NCBI GenBank assembly: GCA_015499995.1
Contig: JADNRV010000259.1
Coordinates: forward strand, 1 to 64,000
Direction of reading: 5' to 3'
Origin: Flammula alnicola
Taxonomy: Eukaryota > Basidiomycota > Agaricomycetes > Agaricales > Strophariaceae
Length of the DNA stretch: 64,000 bases
Made by a program: the position numbers and the translations under genes. Shown in pieces: positions 1 to 10,294 of the stretch. The notes under the pieces were generated by a model that did not search any database, had not been told where the DNA came from, and saw only the letters and a list, made by a program, of their open reading frames with translations. Every line of letters begins with the position of its first letter. Positions within the stretch are counted from its first letter, which is position 1.

Positions 1-559
1 CCCGAATCACCTGACGGCAGATCCCACAGGGTGATATGGCAGAGCTGACGTTCCTATAAAAACCACATTAATAATATGAAATAACGGAGGGAGGAATTAT
101 CTTGAACTGACGTTACGACGGCGAGCCCGACAAAGGACCGGATGCCCTCGCTCTATCAGACACTCTTCCGGTCATCGAGAGTTACGCTAACGCGAAATCG
201 TACGATAGCGCTTACAGCAGCTTTGACAATCGCAGTGCGTTCAGCGCAAATCGTCCCTCCTGGATGACCATTGACGCAGCTCGAAATTCATCGGAAAAAT
301 CGAATATATGCGCATTTATCACGCACCATAGGACGCGTTTTCGATATTGGCTCCTTTGATGATGGTGCCGTCGGGGGCAAGCAGGGCTGCTCCTACGGGA
401 ATTTGGAGTAAGGGCTGTACGAGCCCTTCTTCGCTACATGCACTCGTTAGTAGGCGATAGTGATCAAGAAATGCAAATTGCCGTAAACCCACCTTCAAAA
501 GCAGCCTTTATCAATCTCTCTCGGTCCTCAATTGATATGGTCCACGCTCTCACTGACAT
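1..559 (-). pseudogene. Cytidine deaminase, partial at left edge, one-base frameshift
   Basis: Cytidine deaminase hydrolyses cytidine and deoxycytidine to uridine forms in pyrimidine salvage and is a cytosolic zinc enzyme. Spliced exons read 559-493, 433-327, 259-216, 152-112 and 53 to beyond base 1. Together they give the family pattern in order: an N-terminal helix ending AAFEAKKG, the SPYSKF...VGAALL strand, NASYGGTICAERTA (catalytic Cys-Ala-Glu) and SPCGICRQ (the paired zinc cysteines). Introns are 59, 67, 63 and 58 nt with good GT/AG ends. In the exon 433-327 the SPYSKF part and the VGAALL part lie in different frames: one base is missing at about 397-398. The phases of all other junctions fit only if that base is restored, so this is either a young pseudogene or a sequence error. 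The C-terminus lies outside the window. Family identification is firm; function of this copy is unsure. Confidence 0.82.
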
Positions 560-1044
560 GTCAAATATACAGAGCGTTGAGGTATTGTACAAGTTGAAGG
601 AGAGATAAGAAACTTTGATCACCCTGTTGTCAGTATTGAAAGACCAGCAAATATTGTCATGTGGTCTCACCCCGTCAACTGAACAAAATACATAATCAGG
701 CTGATGCCCTGGAAAACAGCTTCAGATATTACAGCAGCAGCGGAAGCATCAAACAGACAATCCCTCGCCTTTTACTAGGGGATTCCGTGCTGCTTCCGCA
801 TCCAATGCTGCATTACAATCTTTGGAATCCCTCTTCCTTCGGAAGTACTGGCACAATTGTGTCCCTTTCTTATTGCTTCACTTTTGCTGTACAAGTCTGT
901 CTGGATACTCGAGTAGCTTTTTGCAGAAAAATAGTTGACAATGACTTCATTCTGCTCTAGTTATATTCTCACCCTGCGTTCTTTTTGACTGGCGAACTTT
1001 GTCCATATATATTATAATGTGAGAATTCTGAATAATGCATATTT
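560..1044. other. Intergenic gap, no supported gene
   Basis: This stretch separates the minus-strand deaminase from the plus-strand gene that follows. A 99-residue open frame at 661-960 has no recognisable motif and no convincing splice link to the next gene. An upstream exon carrying the true start of the following gene may lie here, but I could not define it. Confidence 0.4.
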
Positions 1045-3018
1045 TTGCGACTTGCATTGTACGCGACAAACGTTGGCCCACGACAACTCTATTATCGCCG
1101 TGGTTTATCTGGCCCGTCCAAATGCTATAACTACTTGACCGCTGCAGGCGTACTGCTACCACTTTCTTCACGAGCAAATCTACAAGAATGGGAACCCGAG
1201 GATACAAAGTCTATCGTCGCAAAGGCTGGTATCACAGGACCTACATCCAATACGATAGTTATCCACGAAGTATGGTTACAGTTATCTCATTGCCAATGCC
1301 CATTCACCAATCTGACGGATCTCACAGTCGCAGGTTTAGCCGTCTTGAATCAAGTGGCAAGAGGCGACGCGTACCGGAAATGGCTTGAGGGGTTCCGAGA
1401 CTTGTTGGACAAGGAACTTGAACAATTGCGCACGGAGGCTGACGATCCAGAGGGCGAGTTGGATGAGTACGGCGACGACTCGGAAGAGACGGGAACCCGA
1501 GTCGTCATTACCAGAATGCGCCCTAGGAATGATATTTTCATCCAGTGGATGTACGAGATCGACACAGACAATGAGATTTTTCACGGTGAGTGGCACCTCT
1601 TGCAGGGGATATTTTTCGTTACGAATCGGTGCTAATCATCAGTCTAACTTATCAGTGAATGGGCACCCTCTCTTCAACCTCCAGGACCTTCCTCTTGACG
1701 ACATGTTTCAACGATGTATTGGGTATGATTCGTATGGCCACCGTGCATACATCGAAACTACCCCCGTTCGACATCGATATACCAGTCGCAAAATATCGTA
1801 TCCTCCAGTCTCCGAGGAGCTCGTTGAAGTGTACCAATCCAAGCACGCTTCCGGAGGAGATATCGTTACCTCGCTGCATCAGTTCGACTTGATTCGCGAC
1901 AACCCCGCACAATGCGAGATGGTTCGCCTACACTTCTATCAGGCGCTAGTAGGATCTGTCTTGAAATTCGAGGATGCAAGATCTATCGTCCGTAATTTCG
2001 AGCTTGATGCAGACCCCGAGCCATTGAGGGAGATGCAGAAGCTAACCATGTACTTGGTCCAGGTGGCTGTAGAGAAGCGCATGACTGGGTTGAGGGGGAA
2101 GCGAGGTACATTTTACCGTGGCTTTCCGAGTCAGTCCCGACCAAGGATCCATCTTGGCGGTGGTTGCGAGAGGATCTTTGTGTGCTCTGGGCGAGCCATC
2201 TTGACGATGAGGCAAATATGCAGGCCGCTGTAGCCGACCTTTTTACGCGGGCCACGCAGGCACCCCCCAAGGCCAAGACCATTGTATATGGAATTGTCAT
2301 CTCGCTGTTTCACGTGGTCATTGTGCGCGTCGACCTCAGTGTCTCCGAGGAATCGTTCAGACATACTCCAGCCCTCCCGTTTCTCCCTTCCTTCCACGCC
2401 CGGTCTCCGTCTACGCTGGGAATAACAGCACTTATTCGGCTCGGATATGCTCTTCTCTGCCACGACCTCGACAACCTCCCGTACTCTCCAACATATTTTG
2501 GAGACCATAGGCATCCTGGGAGCGTCGTTGGTAAGGTACCAATGGAAATCTGGTCCTTGATCGCTGGGATGCTCTATCGACCAGCCGACCTTTGCAACCT
2601 TAGCCTACTATGCCCTCAAAGTAAATTGGCAGCGGAGCGTATCTTGTTATATCCACTGCTGGTGAACGACGGGTGGTCCAGGAAACCTCCTCTTCGTCTC
2701 GTTAGATCCGCCGAGACGAATATTCCAAATGCAACGCAGGTCGCGCGAGGTCAGGGCATGGTGCACGAGGAAATCATCGAACTTGAGGAAAACGAACCAG
2801 GACACGAGCAAGAATATTACGACTATGGCGATAGCAAAATGCCACCAGACTATCGGGACTTATATTCAGCTGCGTTTAAAATCGAGTCGGCTCGAGACTT
2901 GGGAGATAAACCCCTTCGATTACTTCTGCCATCTCCGTCAGACGCGTTCTACCTCATTTGCAACATTCATGAGGATGTGGTCGCTTTCAACTTGCAGTTC
3001 GATAGGAGGTATTACTGA
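1045..3018 (+). CDS. Unrecognised basidiomycete protein, frameshifted near 2092
   Basis: I do not recognise a named domain. Exon 1 is open to 1585 and ends at a GTGAGT donor. The intron 1586-1655 (70 nt) has a CTAAC branch site. Exon 2 continues with VNGHPLFNLQDLPLDD and runs to about 2091. There the frame must shift by one base, inside the G-rich stretch 2087-2097, to reach ARYILPWLSESVP and the C-terminal frame that closes at 3018. The C-terminal part contains an LGITALIRLGYA stretch, an F-box-like KVPMEIWSLIAGMLYRPAD segment and an acidic region rich in Glu and Tyr. Such long soluble proteins of unknown role are common in Agaricomycetes. The true start is uncertain: the frame is closed by a stop at 1033-1035, so an upstream exon is likely. 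One missing base in a G run could be an assembly error or a real lesion. Confidence 0.55.
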
Positions 3019-3438
3019 GGGCAGGCAAAGATCATGTCTTTCACTGGGCGTGTTTTCACTGAATCGTAATTGAAGTTGTCCGAAAGAATATATATCGATC
3101 TATGTTGTCGTCTCGTGGACGAGAGTTGAGGGGAAGAATCACACTAGCCTTCTGGAAAGAAGGCCGACTTTGTTACCTTTGATAAAGATATCATGACGGT
3201 TCCACATAGTCAGATTTCACAAGCGAAAGTAATAGCGACAGTACAGCTTCCCCAGATTTTAATCAATAAAATGTTATTTAACGTAAAAAATATCTACCAT
3301 AAGTTATACATGTATATCCGAAGTGTTTTTATATTCCCCTACGACAGCGCTAATATCTAAAGTGAGCAGAGGTATCCGGCGAATACGAAACGACTCTAAA
3401 AACTGCAGGGGTAGGTATAGTATAGGGTGGGAAGGAAA
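3019..3438. other. Convergent intergenic gap
   Basis: Spacer between two gene 3' ends. It is AT-rich around 3230-3320. I see no gene, RNA or repeat in it. Confidence 0.5.
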
Positions 3439-5260
3439 TTATACAACACCCAGAAGCCCAAGTCCCGGAATGCCATTATTCACGGCGATGAGGAGCAATA
3501 AGAAAGGAAAGAGCGACCACACGAGTAGGCTGTTTCTCGTTGAGTTATCTGAAGGCGACCACCAACGCAGTTCCGACCATAGAAGAGGGCCGAACACAAT
3601 GCAGGCCGTCCAGAACTTCAAAGGCAATATCAGCAAGGCGTACAGAAGAAAGAATCTGATACAACGTACGACGCGTATACTCTTCACGAACAGAGCAGGG
3701 TATTGGTATACGCTAGGCGCAGCGTAAACGGGCTTAAGTCCGTTCGTATGGCCGTTGCCGTTGGTTTTCTCGTTGTAAGACGGCGGCGGAGGAACAACAC
3801 TGGGGTGCGTGAACATCACCCAGATTGAGTAGAATGCGACAGAGAAGAAATGATATCCCAGCAGGGCGGGTGAGGGAGCGATGCTACATGGTCCAGGTGT
3901 CAGCCTGATAGAAATGGAATAGGAAAGGAATAGACAAACGCAGAGAGGAGCGACACAGGTCCGTTGATACATTCTCCTCCGCGTTCGAAATATTTGAAGC
4001 ACCCTGTCCGCAGGACCTGCAACTCGTCGCCTGCGTGAACAATGATCAGCTTCGATGCATCCTACGAGTGAAACTCGGCCTCACCATCTGCGCCAAACAG
4101 ATCATACAAAGCCACACTTAGGATATTAACCGTCGACGCCAGCGGTTTGCGATCCCAATGCCACCGATGCAGCGCCTTTTTCACCTGCTTCCAGTCTTTC
4201 AGGTCGTCGACCGACCCGAGGAGGTCTCGCAACACCACGACGTCGTTAAAAGCGACGGTCATGCCGCCTCCCGTGAGAGGGTGTCGCATATTCCACGAGT
4301 CTCCGATGAGGATAACGCCTTCTTTGGAATTGTCAGTGCCTTGCTCGATGGGTGGGAGGAAGGAGTTGGGCATCCGTCTCAGACGGTCCTTCTCAAGCGC
4401 ATTTTGGATGGGGATGTGTAGCGCTGAAGGTAGTTGTGGGACGATGTTTTCTAGGATGTGTGCCTCGAAGGTATCATTAGTTACAAAGAAATGTTAAATA
4501 AAACCAAACGGCTCACCTTGAGGTCAGAGGGAAGGGGTTGTTTGACGTCGACGAGTATCCGTGTATCGTGCTCCGAGATTTGGTATAATAGCACAGGTCC
4601 GAAGCCCTTAACGAGAGCGACCGTGCCGTGGTTAGGTATGGGCAGTTGTGCGTCCTCCAGGACGGCACCAATAAAGTGACTCTTCGTTACAGGCTTGACG
4701 GCCGACGCGCCCATAACAGAAGCCCTAAAGTTCGAGAAGCACCCATCCGCCACAATAACCACATCAGCGAATAGCGCTTCCTTCGATTCCTCGGCACCTT
4801 CCCCGCTTTTCTTCGTTACGTTGACGCCGATGACTCTCTTGCTAGTATCTCCCTCGATGAGGTCCGTTACACTGGCCTCGATCAACTCGACGCCCTTCGA
4901 CCTCCTCGCCGCCTCTCGTAGTTTCATGATAAACCGTCCATGGTGGAAAGCCCGACCCTCATACGAGCCAGGATACGGGATATGCACCGACTTTCCGCCG
5001 TCTACCACGCAATATCCCTTTACAGTAATGGCGTCGATCCCTTCCAAGCACGATTCCATACCAAGACGCTTCAAGGCCATCACGCCACCCGGTTGTAGCA
5101 GTTCTCCGACGATACGGTCGGGTTCAGAGAGCGAGCGTTCCACCACACCAATCCGTAGAGGTGTCGTGCGCTTGAGAGTGGAAAGACCGTGTGCAAGAGT
5201 ACAGCCAGCAACGCCGGCGCCGACAATGAGCACATCGTAGTGAGGATAAGACCTAGACAT
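3439..5260 (-). CDS. ERG1: Squalene monooxygenase (squalene epoxidase)
   Basis: This FAD enzyme oxidises squalene to 2,3-oxidosqualene, the first oxygen-dependent step of ergosterol synthesis, at the ER membrane. Exons are 5260-4517, 4463-4085, 4030-3940 and 3883-3439, with introns of 53, 54 and 56 nt, giving 552 residues. The start is chosen because the dinucleotide-binding motif VGAGVAG follows at residues 13-19. The second FAD motif, GDSWNMRHPLTGGG, is at about 302-315 and is the family signature. Exon 3 gives TGCFKYFERGGEC, and exon 4 ends in hydrophobic segments typical of the membrane-anchoring C-terminus. The C-terminus carries an extra Pro/Asn/Gly linker (PPPPSYNEK...), making the protein somewhat longer than most members (about 480-500). 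The gene appears intact. The upstream region also carries the U6 gene on the same strand. Confidence 0.93.
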
Positions 5261-5968
5261 CCTTGAAACGTGTGTGGGGGGGGGTGGGGAAGAGTAGTGT
5301 GTCGTGAAAGTCGTCCAGTCGCGTCAATAAAATACGACAAATGCGGATCCCAAATTTCCAAAGTCGGCCCACTTCACTCATTCGGCAAACGCCGTACATT
5401 GCCCATCGCGTCGAGTTGACCGCGTCGGGCAATCTGGACTACGCCCGGAAAGCATGGAACGACGTCTGGACAGGACTTTGGCGTAGTCTCGACTCCGTTC
5501 AAGTACTAACAGTTGCAAGTCGTATGATAGTTTCTACAATAAAGTCGTATAGAAAACGTACATCGCGTGAATCCTTGAAAATGGTTGTACGACTTGTTGT
5601 GAAGAGAATCCTTTGAAGCTTGGCTTGCAATTGGGGAAAATGTCAGACCTTTCTCCAAATAACAAATCATTAGAGTCAATGTTTGAATAAGCCTGCTCAA
5701 TGGAAGATTACAAGTAGCAGAGCTCGTAGGTAAGCGGCGTTAAATTGGAACCTCCATAAGTATACCTTCGATGCCGAAATCGATGTTAACTTACTGTACA
5801 TGTAACTTTGGAATAAGATGAGCATCGAGCGAGGTTGAAGTCTCCATTTATAAAACAAAAAGACCCAGCAATGGGCAGACCCCACCCAAGTTCCAACCTA
5901 CCCCTAATTAAGCAGCGATCCATGAATCCCGCGTTCATTCTCTTCCGATGATCACGGAGATAAAGAGC
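5261..5968 (-). promoter_or_regulatory. Upstream region of ERG1
   Basis: About 700 bases between the ERG1 start and the 3' end of U6, on the same strand. A run of nine G residues lies at 5278-5286 just upstream of the ERG1 start codon. No other gene is supported, and I could not define a sterol-response element. Confidence 0.35.
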
Positions 5969-6033
5969 AAAATAAATATTGAGATCCGTAGATCTACCAC
6001 TCCGGGAAAGCGTGTCATCCTTGTGCAGGGGCC

Positions 6034-6064
<31 letters not shown>

Positions 6065-6092
6065 TTCGTATGTCACCCCGAAGGGGACATAC
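5969..6092 (-). ncRNA. U6 spliceosomal snRNA
   Basis: On the minus strand the sequence has a 5' stem-loop (CCCCTTCGGGG), then AAATTGGAACGATACAGAGA with the ACAGAGA box that pairs with 5' splice sites, GATTAGC with the catalytic AGC, and the internal stem-loop CATGGCCCCTGCACAAGGATG followed by ACACGC. The 3' tail is longer than in yeast and ends at a short T run at 5972-5969, a plausible RNA polymerase III stop. An A/T-rich TATA-like element lies about 45 bases upstream (6134-6148). The identity is certain because the U6 core is nearly invariant; the exact 5' and 3' ends are estimated. It is very likely functional, since the whole core is unbroken. Confidence 0.93.
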
Positions 6093-7063
6093 ATTTGCGT
6101 ATGTTTTGCGTCCGTGCGAAACGGATTTTGTATTTTGTTCGGTCCACTGGGTGATCGTGATTTTGAACTCCTCTTGAGACCTTTAAATTTTACTCCGAGT
6201 CGTGCTTCCGCCTATTCCTTTCGTCAGTCTTTGTCAAAAATTCCTTAAACTCATGTGGCCTGGGTCGACAAGTTTTCATTCAGGAAGTTATTTGTTCAAA
6301 GCCCTCCAATGTCTATCACTTCTGACCGTCCGGTGACAACGACATGGAGGACTCAACAATCTTCCAACTCTCCACTTTCAAAGTACCTCTGAAGAACGGC
6401 AATATCGTAGGTACAGAAGATTTTCAGAAACGTGAAGCCCGACGGGCATTATCTGCATAATGTATACGGGAGGGCTTACTGACAACAGAGATATTTTCTG
6501 CTGGCTCTTAGCTTTTCGTGCTACAGTTATGGACACGCGACTGTGATCGTTGGAGGCTTAAACGTTCAAACGTTCATGCCATCTGGAGTTCTTCCATCGT
6601 TTAGGCCTCCTGCGTCAATCTATCATCCACGTTAAGGACGATGCTCTCGACTTCGACAGCTTGGAGGAAGAATTGTCAATTGGAGGGTGAATGTGGAAAC
6701 CACCAACCACATGCCGTTGATGATAGTGCGCGAAGACTCTAAACGCCTCATCTCAAGTTCTTCCTTCGTTTAGGCATGATACAAAGTGGGAGTCTCCTCG
6801 AGAGGAGGGTAACCTTGCCGATAGAGGATGTTCTTAGCTTCGTGACTGTGCCCCTCTCCCGTCTGCTCCTGAGCAAAAAGTAGCAGAGGTATGGATTCGT
6901 TCACGTTTCTACCTACTTGTACTTGGTTTCACATTCGGTGAATGTATATATGATTGGTTTTTTCCCCCTGTTACTTGTCGTTGCTCCCGCCACATCGCAG
7001 TTACCGACCAGAAAGATAGCATGCTTTCCCATTTTTGATAGCGGAGCAAGGAGCCTTCCTTTG
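6093..7063. other. Intergenic, no supported gene
   Basis: Nearly 1 kb holding the U6 upstream region and the 3' flank of the F-box gene. Frames are short and lack recognisable motifs. No tRNA or repeat was seen. Confidence 0.45.
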
Positions 7064-8468
7064 TCATGGTGAACATCTCTCGTCGACTATAATCGGAGTC
7101 ACGGATAAATCGAGGGAAAGCGTTGGTGAAGGTAGAGCAGACAACGTATGGAACGCTTCATTGAGAGACTGCCGGGTTTCTGAAAGGAAGCTGGGTTCGT
7201 CGATCTGATGTTCTTGGAAGTTGAAGAAAGTAAATTTGAGGCAGAGAGAAAAGTCAGTCAATAGTGGGTACTTGTCGCTCGATAAGAGAGAGTCAACAAG
7301 AGCCCACGCCGAGTGGTCCGTAAATGGCTCGAAAAAGCTTGTGTGCAGTATAGCAAGCGTGATTGATATCGTAACTCTTATCTTGCCGAGACCTTTGAGA
7401 GGTTGCTCTGTGTTGAGGTGGCGCATAATATTGTCGACACAGAGATTGTAAACACTTGATCTCTCCTCTTCTCTGAGATGAATGAAGAATAGAGAGCAGT
7501 TCAGGTTACAGGATTCCAGGAGTGGAAAATTTCCGATCTGAAAGGGCCTTGTGGGTGTAAGAATTGTGTCTGTGTCGCGAAATCGTTACGTTAACGACTA
7601 CGAGTCATAAATAAAATTGAACCTCACCGTGAAAATTTAAGGTAATATTCTTCATTGAATGACGCGCGCCGTCAATAAAGGCCCAGACTATAGTGTCATC
7701 GTAGGGTCTAAGGTCAGTTTCGACAGATTCAAGGTTCGAAGATATAAGCCAGCTGCTTCCAGGAGCCAAGAGATGGACTGCGCCAGACGAATGCCGGTCG
7801 AATTGGATCTCATCTACCTGCAACTCCTTGACATTCCCACCTGTCAGAAGCGCAACCGGGACACTATGAAAGCCTGTTATCGAGAGCTTACTGCAGTGGG
7901 GAGAGCATATTAGATTGCTGAGAGCCGTCCGAAAGGTAGGGCCAAGATCAAACCAGTCCACGGAATTGTTTCTCGGAGTAAGCAATGCACCCACATTACA
8001 ATCGATCCTCTCGATTTTGCAACGAGACTGAAGAGCTTCCAGTGCCGAGGCAAAAGCTGCGTGTTTATCGTCTCTTGAGACGGCCATTCCCGAGGTGCAT
8101 ACGGCATGTTCTATATTTCAAAGTTCAGAGTTATTGTTTGTTGTTTTATGAGAATGAAAATATTTACTTATGCCTCCCAGACTCAACTCCAGTGTCTTGA
8201 TATAAGGCGCAATGCCATCAGGCGACTCTACAATATCCAGAAACTTGTACAGATATTGGGAAAGACTTTCTTCGCGCCACCGAGTAGAGAGTATAACTTT
8301 CTTGAACAAGTACGAGCGACACCGATCAGCAAATGACCAAGAGACCTGGAGGCAGTTTCGTAGAGCCGTTCGAGACTCTTTCGGGTCTTCGAATTTAACC
8401 AGTTCGTCGATGCAGCAATCGATAATATCTTGCGGAACTGTATACGTAGGGCGCGAAAAAGCAGGCAT
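7064..8468 (-). CDS. F-box-like protein, paralogue of the gene at 14952-16459
   Basis: F-box proteins link substrates to SCF ubiquitin ligases through Skp1. Exons are 8468-8168, 8110-7628 and 7569-7064, with introns of 57 and 58 nt, giving 429 residues. The N-terminus TVPQDIIDCCIDEL...ALRNCLQVSWSFADRCRSYLF is the degenerate F-box found in many Agaricomycete proteins. The rest is leucine-rich with weak repeats. Intron 2 needs the acceptor at 7570, because nearer AG sites give the wrong phase. Its paralogue has both introns at matching places and a similar C-terminal ALVDSLL...KYPLLTDF stretch. It is divergent from the MYND pseudogene at 8655, mirroring the intact F-box/MYND pair at 14952-18136. 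The substrate is unknown. Confidence 0.78.
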
Positions 8469-8654
8469 TCTTGAAGAGAAGGGTGGCTCGCCGCCGGGGG
8501 GAAAATAAAGGAATCAAATGACTCATTGTCCATTAAATACTTATCCTGCAGTGGTCATGAGCGTGGCACACAGTGGGAGGGAAAGTCAAAGGAAAGCCCG
8601 CGCCATAAGTTGGCCCTCTTTGTCACGTATACGCGTGATTAGTAAGTAACGCGA

Positions 8655-9245
8655 TCACGCCGCAACACGGTCAACCTCAGCTTTTGTCTCCAACGAGCCG
8701 TTGACATTTGGATTTACGCGTGAAGATCTCCTGATATTGCTAGCTTCAATTGGCGACGTTCTACGAACAAGCACCAAAATATCCGATGAAGACCTCAATA
8801 AACGTCTTTCGACGCGGCGCGAGAGTTTCATAGCGTCGTACATTCAACACCTGTGATTCCATCCAAATGCCCACTGTGGCCTTCTGCAAAGCCGTTACTG
8901 GAGACTACTCGACGAGGAAATGTATTGGAGGCATACAGAAATGTGACTTCTCACGCACCCAAGGGGTTCTCGTCCGACAAGAAAGATACATTCAAGGAAA
9001 TGCGTCAGATTGTGATGGATTTTTCTCATGAGTTTGAGCTCGGAAGAAAAAGCCTTTGTCTTCCAGATAAATCGCAGGCTTGGGGAGTTTGTGTTGGGTG
9101 GGATTTACTTTCCATCTCCTCTGCTTTTCTCGATTAACCGCAATTTGGTTGCCGTAGGTGGTGTACAAAATCAAAGAAATCCCGTTGTTCATCATCATTT
9201 ACAAGGAGATTCATCCTACTCCAACTGAAACCCTCTTTGACTAAT
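8655..9245 (+). pseudogene. Decayed MYND-type gene, copy of 16772-18136
   Basis: Three blocks match the intact gene at 16772-18136 in order. FTREDLLILLASIGDVL...TKISDEDLNKR matches its N-terminus. LLETTRRGNVLEAY...FKEMRQIV matches its middle. YKIKEIPLFIIIYKEIHPT, after an intron-like gap, matches the start of its exon 2. Between the blocks the frame shifts, and I find no start codon, no MYND cysteine cluster and no C-terminus. It sits just upstream of and divergent to an F-box gene, exactly as in the intact pair, so it arose by duplication of the pair and then lost function. Confidence 0.75.
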
Positions 9246-9699
9246 TGGATGACCTCAATGACAGCGACAAAGTTGTCCTTGTGCCGACAACTAAGCAAAC
9301 TCTTCCTCATGTATTTCTAAGCACCTTGCACCCGAGTTCTGTCCTCTGGAAAAGAAGAAAGCTCTCAAGCTAGGTTTAAAAGTGTAATTTGCCTTTCCCC
9401 TGGGACCACTTAGCGCCCGTGACCTGGGTAAATTGATGAGCAACGCAGGCTGCCAAGTTTGGGGGGGAAAACATCAGTCGTGTGCGCAGCGCCTTTCCGT
9501 TGCGTACTGCAGTATAGGTGCGTTCTGAGAATTTTCATATATCGATTTGTGTCACAACGTTCTAGTAGGAATGCTATAAGTAAGACTGGCCAAACCATAA
9601 AGCAACTTGCCGTTCTCACAAGGGTGGCACATGGCGAATTATCGCGTTTCAGAAGGCCGCCGACTCTTGAAAATACTCCACACAGTCGACGAAGTCAAA

Positions 9700-10235
9700 G
9701 CGCGACCAGGTTGCACCCGTACACCAAGGCCTCCCTCCAGATATCCACAACGCGAAAATATTCTTGATCAAACTTCTGACTATATGCTCTAGTTGCAATA
9801 GTCCTGCCTGACCCGCCTGGTGGCGATCTGACCTTCGGAGGGTTGTCCTTCCAGACACTTCGTAGTCTGAAAGTTACCACACCCGATTTCGTAACCCATT
9901 ATGGTGACCCTGGCAACCCCTCTGGGGTTTTCTTAAAGAACTCTCATTTCTAGTATCAGGGAGCACGAACGCCCTGGAGTCCCTCGCCATCCAGATCAAT
10001 ATCTGTAGTTATCTGCCTAATTCCATACCTAACAGGTGCAGAAAGCTAGATGAACTCGTCCCGGACAACGTAGCTTTTGCATTCCTGCGCCAATTATCGG
10101 TTCCAATGCTTCTCTCAAATGCGCATGAGCGCAGAGACAAACTCCAGTGTTTCGACTCTACGAGAACAGTGCTTTCCAAATGTGTCTGCTACCCCCAGTG
10201 GCGTCGAGGTCGAATTTTACGCAGAGATTAAGAGG
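9700..10235 (+). pseudogene. Possible relic of a leucine-rich/F-box-type gene
   Basis: Short blocks in shifting frames look protein-like: LTFGGLSFQTLRSLKVTTPDF near 9830, NALESLAIQINICSYLPNS near 9970, and RKLDELVPDNVAFAFLRQL near 10050. Alternating Leu patterns of this sort occur in the C-terminal halves of fungal F-box proteins. Stops and frame breaks separate them. The stretch lies inside an F-box-rich block, which supports the idea, but the match is by eye only. Confidence 0.3.
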
Positions 10236-10294
10236 CACCTTCCATGAATCTCTGAATCGAATTTCGAACTACTAATACTCGTATAGCCCGTGCG

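Noticed and set aside
5786..6248. Open frames on both strands over the U6 gene.
   Set aside because: They run through a structural RNA and show no protein features.
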